Positions 1 to 8,589 of a DNA stretch of 64,000 bases are shown in pieces. Both the position numbers and the translations under genes were made by a program. Source of the DNA: CBDCWT01 sp965223305 (GTDB lineage: Bacteria > Planctomycetota > Planctomycetia > Pirellulales > Pirellulaceae); the NCBI GenBank assembly GCA_965223305.1, contig CBDCWT010000043.1:10870-74869 (forward strand), in the 5' to 3' direction. How positions within the stretch are numbered: the first letter of the stretch is position 1; each line of letters starts with the position of its first letter. The notes under the pieces were generated by a model, which worked only from the letters and a program-made list of their open reading frames with translations, did not search any database and was not told where the DNA came from.

Positions 1-723
1 GCGCTTCATGAGCTTGCTCCGCAGCACGATCGCACCGAGGTCGACGCCGTTGGGCGGTACCTCCACTTCAAACCGGCCTCTGTCCCAATCCTCCCGGCGG
101 CCCTTTCGCTTGACAGCCGTAATTCTACCAGCCTTTTCGTGCCAGGTTTGAAAGACCCAGCTTCCTACCGGACACTGCGTGAGCTGGAACCGACCGTTCT
201 TGTCTGAAATCGCGACGTAGGGGTGATCAGTGACGACGACGTAGCCGCGCTTCGCAGCCGTCGTGGCGCATGACAAAGCAACCGGGAGCGGCCACGATCG
301 GTGGAAGTCGAAGTAAGCGGTTTCATTCTCTTCGAGAATGAACCTCTGCGTTGAAGAGGTCGGTTCCGCCAGGTATGGAATGCAGGTCTGCGTATCGGCA
401 TTGTGGACCATCAGCCGCTGCTGCCCCCAGACAGGCGCGACGCGCGGCCGGAAAGCTCGACGCTTGACCTCCATCAGCACATCGTCGTTGACGGCGAGCT
501 TGTAGGACCAGTGGACTGGAACTTCGTCACGTGATCGCAGCATCACGACGACATTAGCCAGGCCACGGTTCCGGCTGTTGACCACGACCGCGTCACCGCG
601 CAGTCCATCCAGCTTGCCCTCCAACACAAACCGGCCACGCACGGTTGCCCAATCAGTATCCGCGGCGGAGACAGCTGGCATCCACGCCATTATCGCCGAC
701 AGGCTGGCAAGTGCGATCCGCAT
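1..723 (-). CDS. Secreted planctomycetal protein with carboxypeptidase-regulatory-like fold (partial, runs off left edge)
   Basis: An open frame reads leftward from an ATG at 723 through to base 1 without a stop (241 codons). The first ~20 residues are a signal peptide (MRIALASLSAIMAWMPAVSA). The rest resembles the planctomycete family annotated as methylamine-utilisation or carboxypeptidase regulatory-like proteins: an early 'RGRFVLEG' segment, a cupredoxin-like 'VVVMLRS' strand region, and a late 'ISDKNGRFQLTQCPVGSW' plus 'WHEKAG' segment typical of the CNA-B-like beta sandwich. The family usually ends soon after the strand seen at the window edge, so little is probably missing. Likely exported to the periplasm or envelope; no enzymatic activity is indicated. 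It lies upstream of, but not obviously coupled to, the DUF1501 gene. Confidence 0.7.
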   Translation of the reverse strand, partial: MRIALASLSAIMAWMPAVSAADTDWATVRGRFVLEGKLDGLRGDAVVVNSRNRGLANVVVMLRSRDEVPVHWSYKLAVNDDVLMEVKRRAFRPRVAPVWGQQRLMVHNADTQTCIPYLAEPTSSTQRFILEENETAYFDFHRSWPLPVALSCATTAAKRGYVVVTDHPYVAISDKNGRFQLTQCPVGSWVFQTWHEKAGRITAVKRKGRREDWDRGRFEVEVPPNGVDLGAIVLRSKLMKR

Positions 724-814
724 GCTGTTAGCTCTCGGTCTTCACGTGGCAACTTCCGTGCGACGCGGCATCCAGCTCACGTTCACCACGCCGTAGGCGA
801 GCGAGACCATCCCT

Positions 815-2245
815 TTACGCCAGGATGCGATGAATAACCTCGCCGCTGACATCGGTCAAACGAAAGTCGCGACCTTGGAAACGATAGGTTAGCTTCTTGT
901 GGTCGATACCTAACAGGTACAACATTGTCGCATGCAAATCGTTGACATGCACCTTGTCTTCAACCGCGGCGTATCCCAGTTCGTCGGTCGCACCGTAGCC
1001 GATCCCTCCCTGCACACCGCCGCCAGCCAGCCACAACGAGAACCCCTTGATGTGGTGATCGCGGCCACTTCCTTGGGCCATCGGAGTTCGGCCGAACTCG
1101 CCGCCCCAGATGATCAACGTGTCGTCCAACATGCCTCGTTGCTTCAGATCCTTCACCAGCGCCGCAGAGCCTCGATCGACCAGCTCTGCAGTGACCTGCG
1201 CGCCCTTCTTGATGCCGCCATGATGATCCCAACCGCGATGGTAGAGCTGTATGAACCGCACACCACGTTCCGCCAGCCGCCGTGCCAACAGACAGTTGGA
1301 CGCGAAGGTCCCGTCCGCGCCTTCGGTTCCATAAAGATCGAAGATGTGCTGCGGCTCGCTGCTGACATCCATCAGCTCAGGAACGGAAGTCTGCATGCGG
1401 AAAGCCAACTCATACTGGCTGATCCTGGTCGCTATCTCTGGGTCCTGGAGCTGTTCGTTACTGAGTCGATTCAATGCTTGAATCGTTCGAATCGTCTCTG
1501 CTTGCTGCGTCGAGCTAATCCCGCCCGGCCGGTTCACGTAGAGCACAGGATCTCCCTGCGAGCGAAACTCGACGCCCTGAAACTGGCTCGGCAGGAAACC
1601 ACTATGCCATTGCCGCGATGCAATCGGCTGAGACTGCCCTCCACCCACCGAACTCATGACGACGTATCCCGGTAAATTCTGCGACTCACTGCCAAGACCG
1701 TACAGCAGCCATGAGCCCATCGAAGGACGTCCGGGGATACTGGTCCCCGTGTTCATCAGCGTGTGCGCCGGGTCGTGGTTGATTTGGTCCGTCTCCATAG
1801 ACCTGACAATGCAGATGTCGTCAGCAATCGAACCAGTGTGCGGCAAGATCGAGCTGATCAGCTGGCCGGACTGACCGTAAGTTTGGAAACGGTGGGTGGG
1901 GCCGAGAACTCGCAGCTTCTCCTCCTGCCCTTGGAGCTGCGCGATCTGCTGGCCCTCGGTGTAGGACTTGGGCATCGGCTGCCCGTCCAATTCCGCCAGC
2001 TTCGACTTGTAGTCGAATGTCTCGAGGTGCGACGGCCCTCCTGCCATGCAAAGATGAATGACTCGACGACAACGATTGGGAAAATGCAAAGGCCGCGCTA
2101 CTCCCGACCAATCTGCCTGCGGTCGCTCGCGCGCCGAAAGCAACGCAGGTTGCAGCAACGTGCCAAGTGCCAAACTGCCGATTCCGGTCGAGCTGCGGCC
2201 CAGGAAGGCCCGACGAGTTGCTTCGATCGCATGCATTGGTGTCAT
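815..2245 (-). CDS. DUF1501 family protein (Tat-type signal)
   Basis: A 476-residue protein whose start is set at the ATG at 2245, because GGATC lies just upstream and the product then begins MTPMHAIEATRRAFLGRSST, a twin-arginine-like export signal. Diagnostic DUF1501 segments are visible: 'LCMAGGPSHLETFDYK', 'GYVVMSS', 'RFIQLYHRGWDHH' and 'IIWGGEFGRTP' near the C-terminus. DUF1501 proteins belong to the alkaline-phosphatase-like superfamily and in planctomycetes nearly always pair with a DUF1549/DUF1553 haem protein. That partner is directly upstream on the same strand (2385-4925) with a short repeat-filled gap. Biochemical role unknown; an extracytoplasmic role in polymer degradation is only inferred. 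A start at 2272 is possible but adds residues that do not look like a signal. Confidence 0.9.
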   Translation of the reverse strand: MTPMHAIEATRRAFLGRSSTGIGSLALGTLLQPALLSARERPQADWSGVARPLHFPNRCRRVIHLCMAGGPSHLETFDYKSKLAELDGQPMPKSYTEGQQIAQLQGQEEKLRVLGPTHRFQTYGQSGQLISSILPHTGSIADDICIVRSMETDQINHDPAHTLMNTGTSIPGRPSMGSWLLYGLGSESQNLPGYVVMSSVGGGQSQPIASRQWHSGFLPSQFQGVEFRSQGDPVLYVNRPGGISSTQQAETIRTIQALNRLSNEQLQDPEIATRISQYELAFRMQTSVPELMDVSSEPQHIFDLYGTEGADGTFASNCLLARRLAERGVRFIQLYHRGWDHHGGIKKGAQVTAELVDRGSAALVKDLKQRGMLDDTLIIWGGEFGRTPMAQGSGRDHHIKGFSLWLAGGGVQGGIGYGATDELGYAAVEDKVHVNDLHATMLYLLGIDHKKLTYRFQGRDFRLTDVSGEVIHRILA

Positions 2246-2260
2246 GGTGATCCTACATAA

Positions 2261-2326
2261 AGTAGCAGGCACACTCCGTGTGCCGTCCGCCTTTTAGTAA
2301 CACGCACGCTCCGCGTGCCGTCCGCC
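2261..2326. repeat. Two tandem copies of the short palindromic repeat 'GGCACxCTCCGxGTGCC' (family R1)
   Basis: Two ~31-bp units (2261-2291 and 2296-2326) share AGTAG/AGTAA, a 7-bp stem around a TCC loop, and a GTCCGCC tail. The first stem reads GGCACAC/GTGTGCC and the second GCACGC/GCGTGC. Further copies occur at 32900-32930 and 38102-38164. The unit fills the gap between the DUF1501 gene and its partner. Confidence 0.85.
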
Positions 2327-2384
2327 ATTACAACACATGTCACGTCACACGAACGTGCCTACTACCTTGCTTGAAACCAATCCG

Positions 2385-4925
2385 TCAGTTTCGCGTAATA
2401 AACTCGTGCAAGTTAAACAATGCGCGGGTGACCGCCGTCCAAGCAGCCAGCTCCGCAGCGTCGAGATCGGGGGCTCGGGCCGCCAGCCCCGTGTTGATCA
2501 GTTCCTCCGCAGCCGCTGGTTTCAAGCGATACTCATCCAGTTGAGACTTCCAGAGTTCGTGCAGGATACCGATCTCTTTCTGGTTCGGCGGCCGTGACAA
2601 TGCGTGCCGCATTGCCCAAGAGAGCTGGTCGGAAAAGGCATGACCGCCCTCGCGCAGAACCTGAGCCGCAAACACTCTGGCGGCCTCGACGTATGAAGGG
2701 TCGTTCAGCAGCACGAGCGCAGCCAAGGGCGTATTCGAGCGGGGTCGTTCAGCAACACACTCTTCACGAGGAGGAGCGTCGAAGGCCTTCATGGCTGGAT
2801 GCAAGAATTGGCGTTGCCAATGGGTGTAGACGCCACGCCGATACTGGCTTGCGCCCGTGTCGTGCCGATACTTTCGTACTGGAAAATTAAGATGGCGATA
2901 GAGGCCAGCGGGCTGGTACGGTTTGACACTCCTCCCCCCAATCTCGCGTACCAATAGCCCGCTGGTCGCCAACGCGTTGTCGCGGATCATCTCGGCGTCC
3001 AGACGAAAGCGGGATTGGCGTGCCAACAGACGGTTGTAAGGATCCAATTCCTGCAGGTCCTCTCTCATGAGTGACGACTGCTGATAGGTTGCTGACATGA
3101 CCAGCAGCTTCACCATCTGTTTGACGTTCCAGCCAGCGTCCATGAACTCGACGGCCAAAGTATCCAGTAACTCCGGGTGCGAGGGCAGCTCACCTTGAGC
3201 TCCCACGTCGTCAAGCACTTTGGAAAGTCCAGTGCCGAAAAGAAGTTTCCACAGACGATTGACGAACACCCTCGCGGTCAACGGATTGTCGCGGGCGGTT
3301 AGCCATTCGGCCAAATCTTGGCGATCAGCCCGCGCGCCGCCATCCAGTTGTCGCAGGAAGTGGGGTGCCCCCGGCGTGACAATCTCGCCGCTCTCATCGA
3401 GCCAGTTGCCCCGCGTCAAGACGCGCATCGTGCGTGGAGCAACCGATACGGTGATCAACGACGTCCTGGTATGGGCCTTGGTGACGGCGTCCTTTTCTTT
3501 CTGCAGCTCGTCGAGTTGTCGGCGGGTGTCGGCCAAAGATGGCGCGATCGATCGGTAGTAATCAGCCAGTTCCGTCTCCTGTCCTACACTCCGACTCTCT
3601 GCGTCGACCGCGAGGATCGCACTGATTTCCTTAGGCAGCGCTTGCTCAGTGGACGTCGACTCGCTGGCCTGCCCGAGCTCCCACGCCTGCTGCTCCGCCG
3701 CCAACTCTTCGGTGGAGGTGTTTAGTACTTCTTGTAGGTGGACGATCTGCTCGGCGATCGGCTGGACGAGCTCCGTCAGCCGCTCGTCAGGCAAGTCGAT
3801 CTTCGGCCCCCAGTCGCCCGACGCATGCGCACCCGCATAAAGTCCTTTCTCTTTGATATCTGCGAAGAAGGCGGCAAATCGGTAGAAGTCTCTCGAGGTA
3901 AACGGATCGAACTTGTGGTTGTGGCATTCGGCACAGCCCAGTGTCGAGCCAAGCCAGACCGCAGCCGCTGTTCGAACGCGGTCGGCAGCGTACTTGGCCA
4001 GATACTCCTTCGGCTGCACTCCTCCCTCTGCGGACATCATCCCCAGCCGGTTGTAGCCGGATGCGACGAGCTGATCGATGCTCGGACTCTGCAACAGATC
4101 GCCAGCTAGTTGTTCCTTCGTGAACCGATCGAAACGCATGTTGCTGTTGAAGGCAGCGATCACATAGTCACGGTACGGCGACACGCCAACGTCTTGGTCA
4201 CCGTGATAGCCAACCGTGTCTGCGTAACGGACGAGATCCAGCCAGTGAATCGCCATCCGTTCGCCATAGTGCTGCGAGTCAAGCAGTTGGTCTACCAGCC
4301 GCTCGTAGCCGTCGACCGAATCACTCGAGAGAAACTCCTGAACCTGCTGTTGACTGGGCGGCAATCCCACAAGATCAAAGCTCAACCGCCTGATCAATGT
4401 TCGCCGTTCCGCTGGAGGTGATGGTGCCGTCCCCACGCTCTCCAGCTTCGCGAGCACGAACCGGTCGACAAAGTTCCGCGGCCAGTCGTCGCGCTGGACA
4501 TCTGGTGATGGATGCCGAATCGGAGGGATGTAGGCCCAGTGATCTTGCCATACAGCGCCTTGGCGTATCCAGTCGGTGAGGATTTGTTTTTCTCGGGGGG
4601 TCAGCGGCTTGGGGTGATCGGCGGGCGGCATGACCTGATCTGGGTCGGCCGCGTGAATTCGGCGTACTAGTTCGCTCGACTCCGGCTGGTGCGGTACGAT
4701 CGCGAAAACCCCGCCTAGGTCGGCAAATGCGCCTTGCTTGGTATCAAAGTGCAGTCCGCCGCTTTCGGCATCCCCGCCTTCCCGCTGCGCGGCATCGGGA
4801 CCATGACAGGCATAGCACTTGTCGGCAAAGATCGGGCGCACATCTCGCGCGAAGTCGACTTCCGTCGCCGGAGATTGACTGCTGGCCAGCAGCAACACTA
4901 CAGAGTAAAGTGCGGGCTTATACAT
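2385..4925 (-). CDS. Planctomycete cytochrome c / DUF1549 / DUF1553 protein (PSD1 type)
   Basis: An 846-residue exported protein. Residues 1-20 form a signal peptide (MYKPALYSVVLLLASSQSPA). A single haem-c motif CYACH (residues 37-41) lies in 'VRPIFADKCYACHGPD', the planctomycete cytochrome C module. DUF1549 spans roughly residues 140-350, including 'LGCAECHNHKFDPF', a second CxxCH. DUF1553 spans roughly 530-790 ('NPLTARVFVNRLWKLLFG', 'LAALVLLNDPSYVEAARVFA'). The architecture is standard for paired PSD1 + DUF1501 operons, whose partner follows directly. The family is thought to act in periplasmic redox or carbohydrate metabolism but is uncharacterised. The reading frame is intact and of usual length. 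Confidence 0.93.
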   Translation of the reverse strand: MYKPALYSVVLLLASSQSPATEVDFARDVRPIFADKCYACHGPDAAQREGGDAESGGLHFDTKQGAFADLGGVFAIVPHQPESSELVRRIHAADPDQVMPPADHPKPLTPREKQILTDWIRQGAVWQDHWAYIPPIRHPSPDVQRDDWPRNFVDRFVLAKLESVGTAPSPPAERRTLIRRLSFDLVGLPPSQQQVQEFLSSDSVDGYERLVDQLLDSQHYGERMAIHWLDLVRYADTVGYHGDQDVGVSPYRDYVIAAFNSNMRFDRFTKEQLAGDLLQSPSIDQLVASGYNRLGMMSAEGGVQPKEYLAKYAADRVRTAAAVWLGSTLGCAECHNHKFDPFTSRDFYRFAAFFADIKEKGLYAGAHASGDWGPKIDLPDERLTELVQPIAEQIVHLQEVLNTSTEELAAEQQAWELGQASESTSTEQALPKEISAILAVDAESRSVGQETELADYYRSIAPSLADTRRQLDELQKEKDAVTKAHTRTSLITVSVAPRTMRVLTRGNWLDESGEIVTPGAPHFLRQLDGGARADRQDLAEWLTARDNPLTARVFVNRLWKLLFGTGLSKVLDDVGAQGELPSHPELLDTLAVEFMDAGWNVKQMVKLLVMSATYQQSSLMREDLQELDPYNRLLARQSRFRLDAEMIRDNALATSGLLVREIGGRSVKPYQPAGLYRHLNFPVRKYRHDTGASQYRRGVYTHWQRQFLHPAMKAFDAPPREECVAERPRSNTPLAALVLLNDPSYVEAARVFAAQVLREGGHAFSDQLSWAMRHALSRPPNQKEIGILHELWKSQLDEYRLKPAAAEELINTGLAARAPDLDAAELAAWTAVTRALFNLHEFITRN

Positions 4926-5408
4926 GACGACTATTCTACCACGAGAACGGCCCGCTCAGCTGCACGGATCTGGCTCGCCGCGGGTCACTGGTTAAAATCA
5001 CGATTCTCCGTTACGGAAGCACTCCCGGCAATGCATCGCGTCACCAAGATCAACCAATCCGCGTTAGTGGCCGGTTCGAACCGTCGTGCCGATCCCAGCG
5101 GTACCCCGCCGCCAACGTGTGATGCAGCCGGCAATTGTCGATTGCAGCACAGCACGCGCTTTTTGAAGCTGCGCTTTTCGCTGTCCAATGGGTGCAGATT
5201 GGCGAGTTTGCCGCGTTTTCGTAACCCGAAGCGTCAGCGAGGGAGAGTTGGTGTACCAGCGCAAGTCACTCCCTCGTTGACGCGTCGGGTCACAATTGAG
5301 CCGAAAGCGCAACTTCAAAACACGCGCTCGGCGTCGGGGTCTTGCCGGTGGCACTCTGCTTTGCTGGCACGATCTACGCGACAAGTCCCCTCTGCGTCGC
5401 GGTTAAAC
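4926..5408. repeat. Intergenic region with a 73-bp repeat hairpin and a dispersed GC-rich unit
   Basis: Between the divergent PSD1 and sulfatase genes. Bases 5221-5245 and 5269-5293 form an imperfect 25-bp inverted repeat (GTAACCCGAAGCGTCAGCGA pairing with the CTCCCTCGTTGACGCGTCGG arm). The segment 5326-5408 ('GGGGTCTTGCCGGTGG' ... 'CTCTGCGTCGCGGTTAAA') recurs in direct orientation at about 6916-7005, after the sulfatase, so the sulfatase gene is bracketed by it. Any promoter for the sulfatase must lie within or overlap these repeats; none is assigned. Confidence 0.75.
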
Positions 5409-6863
5409 GTGCGGTCTAGCCGTTTTCGCTTTTCAGCTGCTATCAACTGCTTGCTGACCGCAGTCGCTCTATTGGGTCTTTGCGGATTCGGTCTAGCTGC
5501 CGAGAAACCGAACTTCATCATCATCAACGTAGACGACCTCGGCTATGCAGAGATTGGTCCATTCGGGTCGAAGACCAATCGCACGCCGAACTTGGATCGA
5601 ATGGCAGCAGAGGGAAGGAAGCTGACCAGCCACTACGCTGCGCCGGTGTGCTCACCTTCCCGTGCCTCGTTGATGACCGGTTGCTATCCAAAAAGAGCAC
5701 TGCCAATACGGCATGTGTTGTTTCCGGCGTCCGAAGTGGGCCTGCATCCAAATGAAGTGACGATCGCCGAACTCTTAAAAGAGCGCGGTTACACCACGGC
5801 GTGTATCGGCAAGTGGCACTTGGGGGATCAGCCGGGAATGTTGCCCAACGATCAGGGCTTTGACGACTACTACGGGATCCCCTACTCCAACGACATGGGC
5901 CCCATTCAAGACGGCGCTAAGAGCAACCCCGGGCAACCGCTTCCCAAACGACAGACTCGCGAGCCGGTGGTCGCGGAAGACGGCATTCGCCGAGACCAAC
6001 CTCCTCTACCTCTTCTCCGGAACCGCACGGTCATCGAGCGCGTCGACGCCGCCGGCCAAACGACCATCACTCGACAGTACACCGAGCAGGCGGTTCGGTT
6101 TATTCGCGACCACCGCGACGGACCGTTCTTTCTGTACCTGCCGCACAGCGCCGTGCACTTCCCACTCTATCCTGATATGAAATGGCGGGGTGCCTCGCAG
6201 AATGGCTTGGTCGGTGATTGGGCACAAGAGGTAGATTGGTCAGTCGGCGAGTTGCTAAACACGGTTCGTGAACTGGGACTCGAGCAAGATACGATGGTGC
6301 TCTTCACAAGCGACAACGGAGGAGCACTGAGGCACGGTGCCCACAACACACCGCTTCGCGGGGGCAAAGGCAGCACCCTGGAAGGCGGCATCCGGGTCTG
6401 TACGATCGCCTGGTGGCCAGGACAAATTCCAGCGGGGACGTCGACCGACGCGATCACTAGCACGATGGACGTGCTGCCCACGATCGCCGGCCGCGCTGGG
6501 GCCAGTATTCCCACTGATCGGGTGTTGGACGGCGTTGACATCTGGCCGGCGCTGGTCGGTAACGAGCGACCCAGGACAGTGTTTCACTATTTTCGCAGGG
6601 CCAGGCTGGAGGCAGTGCGGCAGGGTCCTTGGAAACTGCACCTCAAGTCCGGTGAGCTCTACAATCTCGATGACGACATTGGCGAGGCGCAGGACGTGTC
6701 GCAAGCGAACGCTCAGATCGTCACCGACCTGCGAGCGCTGGCCGCAGCAGTCGATGCCGATTTAGGACTGGATGACTTCGGGCCGGGCTGCCGGCCTGCG
6801 GGCCGCCAGCCGAACCCGCAGCCGCTGATCAGCATGGATGGGACGTTTCGCAAGATCCAGTGA
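5409..6863 (+). CDS. Sulfatase (formylglycine-dependent, exported)
   Basis: The proposed start is the GTG at 5409, because it gives a proper signal peptide (MRSSRFRFSAAINCLLTAVA, then LLGLCGFGLAAE) directly before the sulfatase fold. The frame stays open further upstream but only through repeat DNA. The 484-residue product has the metal-binding 'INVDDLGYAE' (Asp42/Asp43), the maturation motif CSPSR (Cys81 to Arg85, Cys converted to formylglycine), 'ACIGKWHLGD', 'FTSDNGG' and a C-terminal 'FHYFRRARLEAVRQGPWKLH' region. It probably hydrolyses sulfate esters of polysaccharides in the periplasm or outside the cell. The modifying enzyme is not in this window. Specificity cannot be read from sequence. 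Confidence 0.9.
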   Translation: MRSSRFRFSAAINCLLTAVALLGLCGFGLAAEKPNFIIINVDDLGYAEIGPFGSKTNRTPNLDRMAAEGRKLTSHYAAPVCSPSRASLMTGCYPKRALPIRHVLFPASEVGLHPNEVTIAELLKERGYTTACIGKWHLGDQPGMLPNDQGFDDYYGIPYSNDMGPIQDGAKSNPGQPLPKRQTREPVVAEDGIRRDQPPLPLLRNRTVIERVDAAGQTTITRQYTEQAVRFIRDHRDGPFFLYLPHSAVHFPLYPDMKWRGASQNGLVGDWAQEVDWSVGELLNTVRELGLEQDTMVLFTSDNGGALRHGAHNTPLRGGKGSTLEGGIRVCTIAWWPGQIPAGTSTDAITSTMDVLPTIAGRAGASIPTDRVLDGVDIWPALVGNERPRTVFHYFRRARLEAVRQGPWKLHLKSGELYNLDDDIGEAQDVSQANAQIVTDLRALAAAVDADLGLDDFGPGCRPAGRQPNPQPLISMDGTFRKIQ

Positions 6864-6915
6864 AGGTGTAGCCACACTCGCCAGAGGAGCAGCTGGCCTA
6901 AAACCGCCGCGTAGC

Positions 6916-7005
6916 GTTCGCTCGGCGACGGGGTCTTGCCGGTGGTGGCTGTTTTTGCTGGCAAGCGTTGCGCGGCAAGCCCCCTCTGCGTCACGGTTAA
7001 ACTCG
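6916..7005. repeat. Second copy of the unit at 5326-5408
   Basis: CTCGGCGACGGGGTCTTGCC, then 'CAAGCCCCCTCTGCGTCACG' and GGTTAAAC, matching 5326-5408 with scattered differences. It lies between the sulfatase stop and the convergent MATE gene stop. The preceding bases 6867-6890 ('TGTAGCCACACTCGCCAGAG') look like a degenerate start of repeat family R2. Confidence 0.7.
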
Positions 7006-7054
7006 TCGTCCCGTAGGGCCCGCTGATCTGCTGCTGCCAACTGCGCGCAGCGGA

Positions 7055-8482
7055 CTACACTTCGGCTGCCGCGCAGTCTAACGGGACATCTTCGATCACG
7101 CGCATTTCTCGCCACTTTCCTTGCAAAAAGCGGGCGAGAAACGTCATTCCCAGCACCCAGATCCAGGCAGTGATCAACCCCCAGCAACCGTAGATCCCCA
7201 TTTGCAGCACTTCCACACAAAACCAGCTCGACCCCGCCAACACACCGGCCATGACGAGGCTGACGCGGAGCACAAAGGGCGTATCTCCGGCACCCTTGAT
7301 GGCGCTGACGAAGACCATCAGGGCAGCGTCAAACAGATTGTAGGCTGCAACGAACCGCAACAAGACGGTCGCCACAGTCCGTACGGTCTCCTGATCTGTT
7401 GACGAGCTCTCCCCCAGAAAGAAAGCAAACAGAAACATTCCGGGCACAAAGAGGTAGCAGATCGAAATGGCGGCCATGTACGCCAACGCGATCCATAGCG
7501 TCGACCAAGTCGCCTGAGCCGCTAGGTCATCGCGGTTTTCGCCAAGCCATCGCCCGACGAGGATGGAGACGGCTTGGGAAATCCCCCAGATGGGCATGAA
7601 GGCGAGTGTGCTGATGCTGAACGCGATGCTGCTCGCTTCTGCTTCGACCGTACCTAGTCGGCCGATCAGCAGTATAAATACGGTGAAACCGATGACATCC
7701 AGCAGCAGTTGCAGGCCGCTCGGCGTGCCAAAATACAACAGGCGGCCGAAAAGCCGCCTGTCGAACCGCATCCCGCTGAGCGTCGCAAATCGCTGCTGGT
7801 GGGAGCGTTGAAGGACCAGCACAGCATAGATCACGGCCTTGAGCGTCAGTGCGGTGACTGTGGCCCAACCCGCGCCGGCAATTCCCATCGCCGGAAATCC
7901 CCCCTTTCCGAAGATCCAGCAATAGTCGAGTATCAGGTTCACGACGGCCACCGAGGTGTCTACCCACATCACAACGGAGGTCTGTCCGCGCCCGCTATAG
8001 AAGGAAGCGAGGCCTTGCGCAATCAGCATTGCGGGACCTCCGTAGCAGAGGATGCGGAAGTACAACGTTTCCTGCACGATCGTCTGGGGAGCGTGGCCGG
8101 AAGCTGCGAAAATCGCAGGCGCCAACGGAACTGCTAGCAGCACCAAGGGAGAGAACAACACGCCAGCCCATACGCCTTGCCACGTCGCGGGGCCCACGCG
8201 CTGCGGCTGTCCGCTGCCGGAATACTGCGAGACGAACGTTGTGGCATACATACAGATGCCCAAGGGCAAGCAGAGGACGGCGAACCATACGGTGGAGGCC
8301 GAAAAGGCGGCGGCCATCGCCTCCCCCGACTCCCACTTGAGGAACATCCGATCGACGAACGTCATGACCGTCCAAGAGAGGCTCGAGACGACCAGCGGCA
8401 GCGCGACGTTCAGCACCTCGCGGCCGCCGGCGGGCCGCTGCCACCAGCTCGCAGCATTGGACTTGGTTGGACCCGCAGACAT
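7055..8482 (-). CDS. MATE family efflux transporter
   Basis: A 475-residue, strongly hydrophobic protein with about twelve membrane segments in two related halves, as in MatE (PF01554) proteins. The N-terminus 'LNVALPLVVSSLSWTVMTFVDRMFL' is the typical first helix with its Pro and the 'FVDRMFL' loop. 'GWATVTALTLKAV', 'GTVEAEASSIAFSISTLAFM' and 'ISQAVSILVGRWLGE' correspond to the usual family segments. Expected role: Na+- or H+-driven export of cationic drugs or metabolites across the inner membrane; substrate unknown. It lies 107 bp downstream of a serine hydrolase gene on the same strand and could be co-transcribed. Confidence 0.92.
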   Translation of the reverse strand: MSAGPTKSNAASWWQRPAGGREVLNVALPLVVSSLSWTVMTFVDRMFLKWESGEAMAAAFSASTVWFAVLCLPLGICMYATTFVSQYSGSGQPQRVGPATWQGVWAGVLFSPLVLLAVPLAPAIFAASGHAPQTIVQETLYFRILCYGGPAMLIAQGLASFYSGRGQTSVVMWVDTSVAVVNLILDYCWIFGKGGFPAMGIAGAGWATVTALTLKAVIYAVLVLQRSHQQRFATLSGMRFDRRLFGRLLYFGTPSGLQLLLDVIGFTVFILLIGRLGTVEAEASSIAFSISTLAFMPIWGISQAVSILVGRWLGENRDDLAAQATWSTLWIALAYMAAISICYLFVPGMFLFAFFLGESSSTDQETVRTVATVLLRFVAAYNLFDAALMVFVSAIKGAGDTPFVLRVSLVMAGVLAGSSWFCVEVLQMGIYGCWGLITAWIWVLGMTFLARFLQGKWREMRVIEDVPLDCAAAEV

Positions 8483-8589
8483 GGTTCACTCGGTTCTTGG
8501 CACCCTACGGCAGGCCGCGCTGGCGGCCATCCCCAACTGGACACTGGTCCCAGCACATGGTTCGCTGTCCGAATCAGATCTCCGCCGGC

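Noticed and set aside
932..1675. Long plus-strand open frame opposite the DUF1501 gene
   Set aside because: Antisense shadow of a conserved gene in GC-rich DNA; product has no recognisable features.
4734..5408. N-terminal ~225-codon extension of the sulfatase frame
   Set aside because: It overlaps the 5' end of the PSD1 gene on the other strand and then runs through repeat DNA. A GTG at 5409 gives a proper signal peptide and normal sulfatase length.
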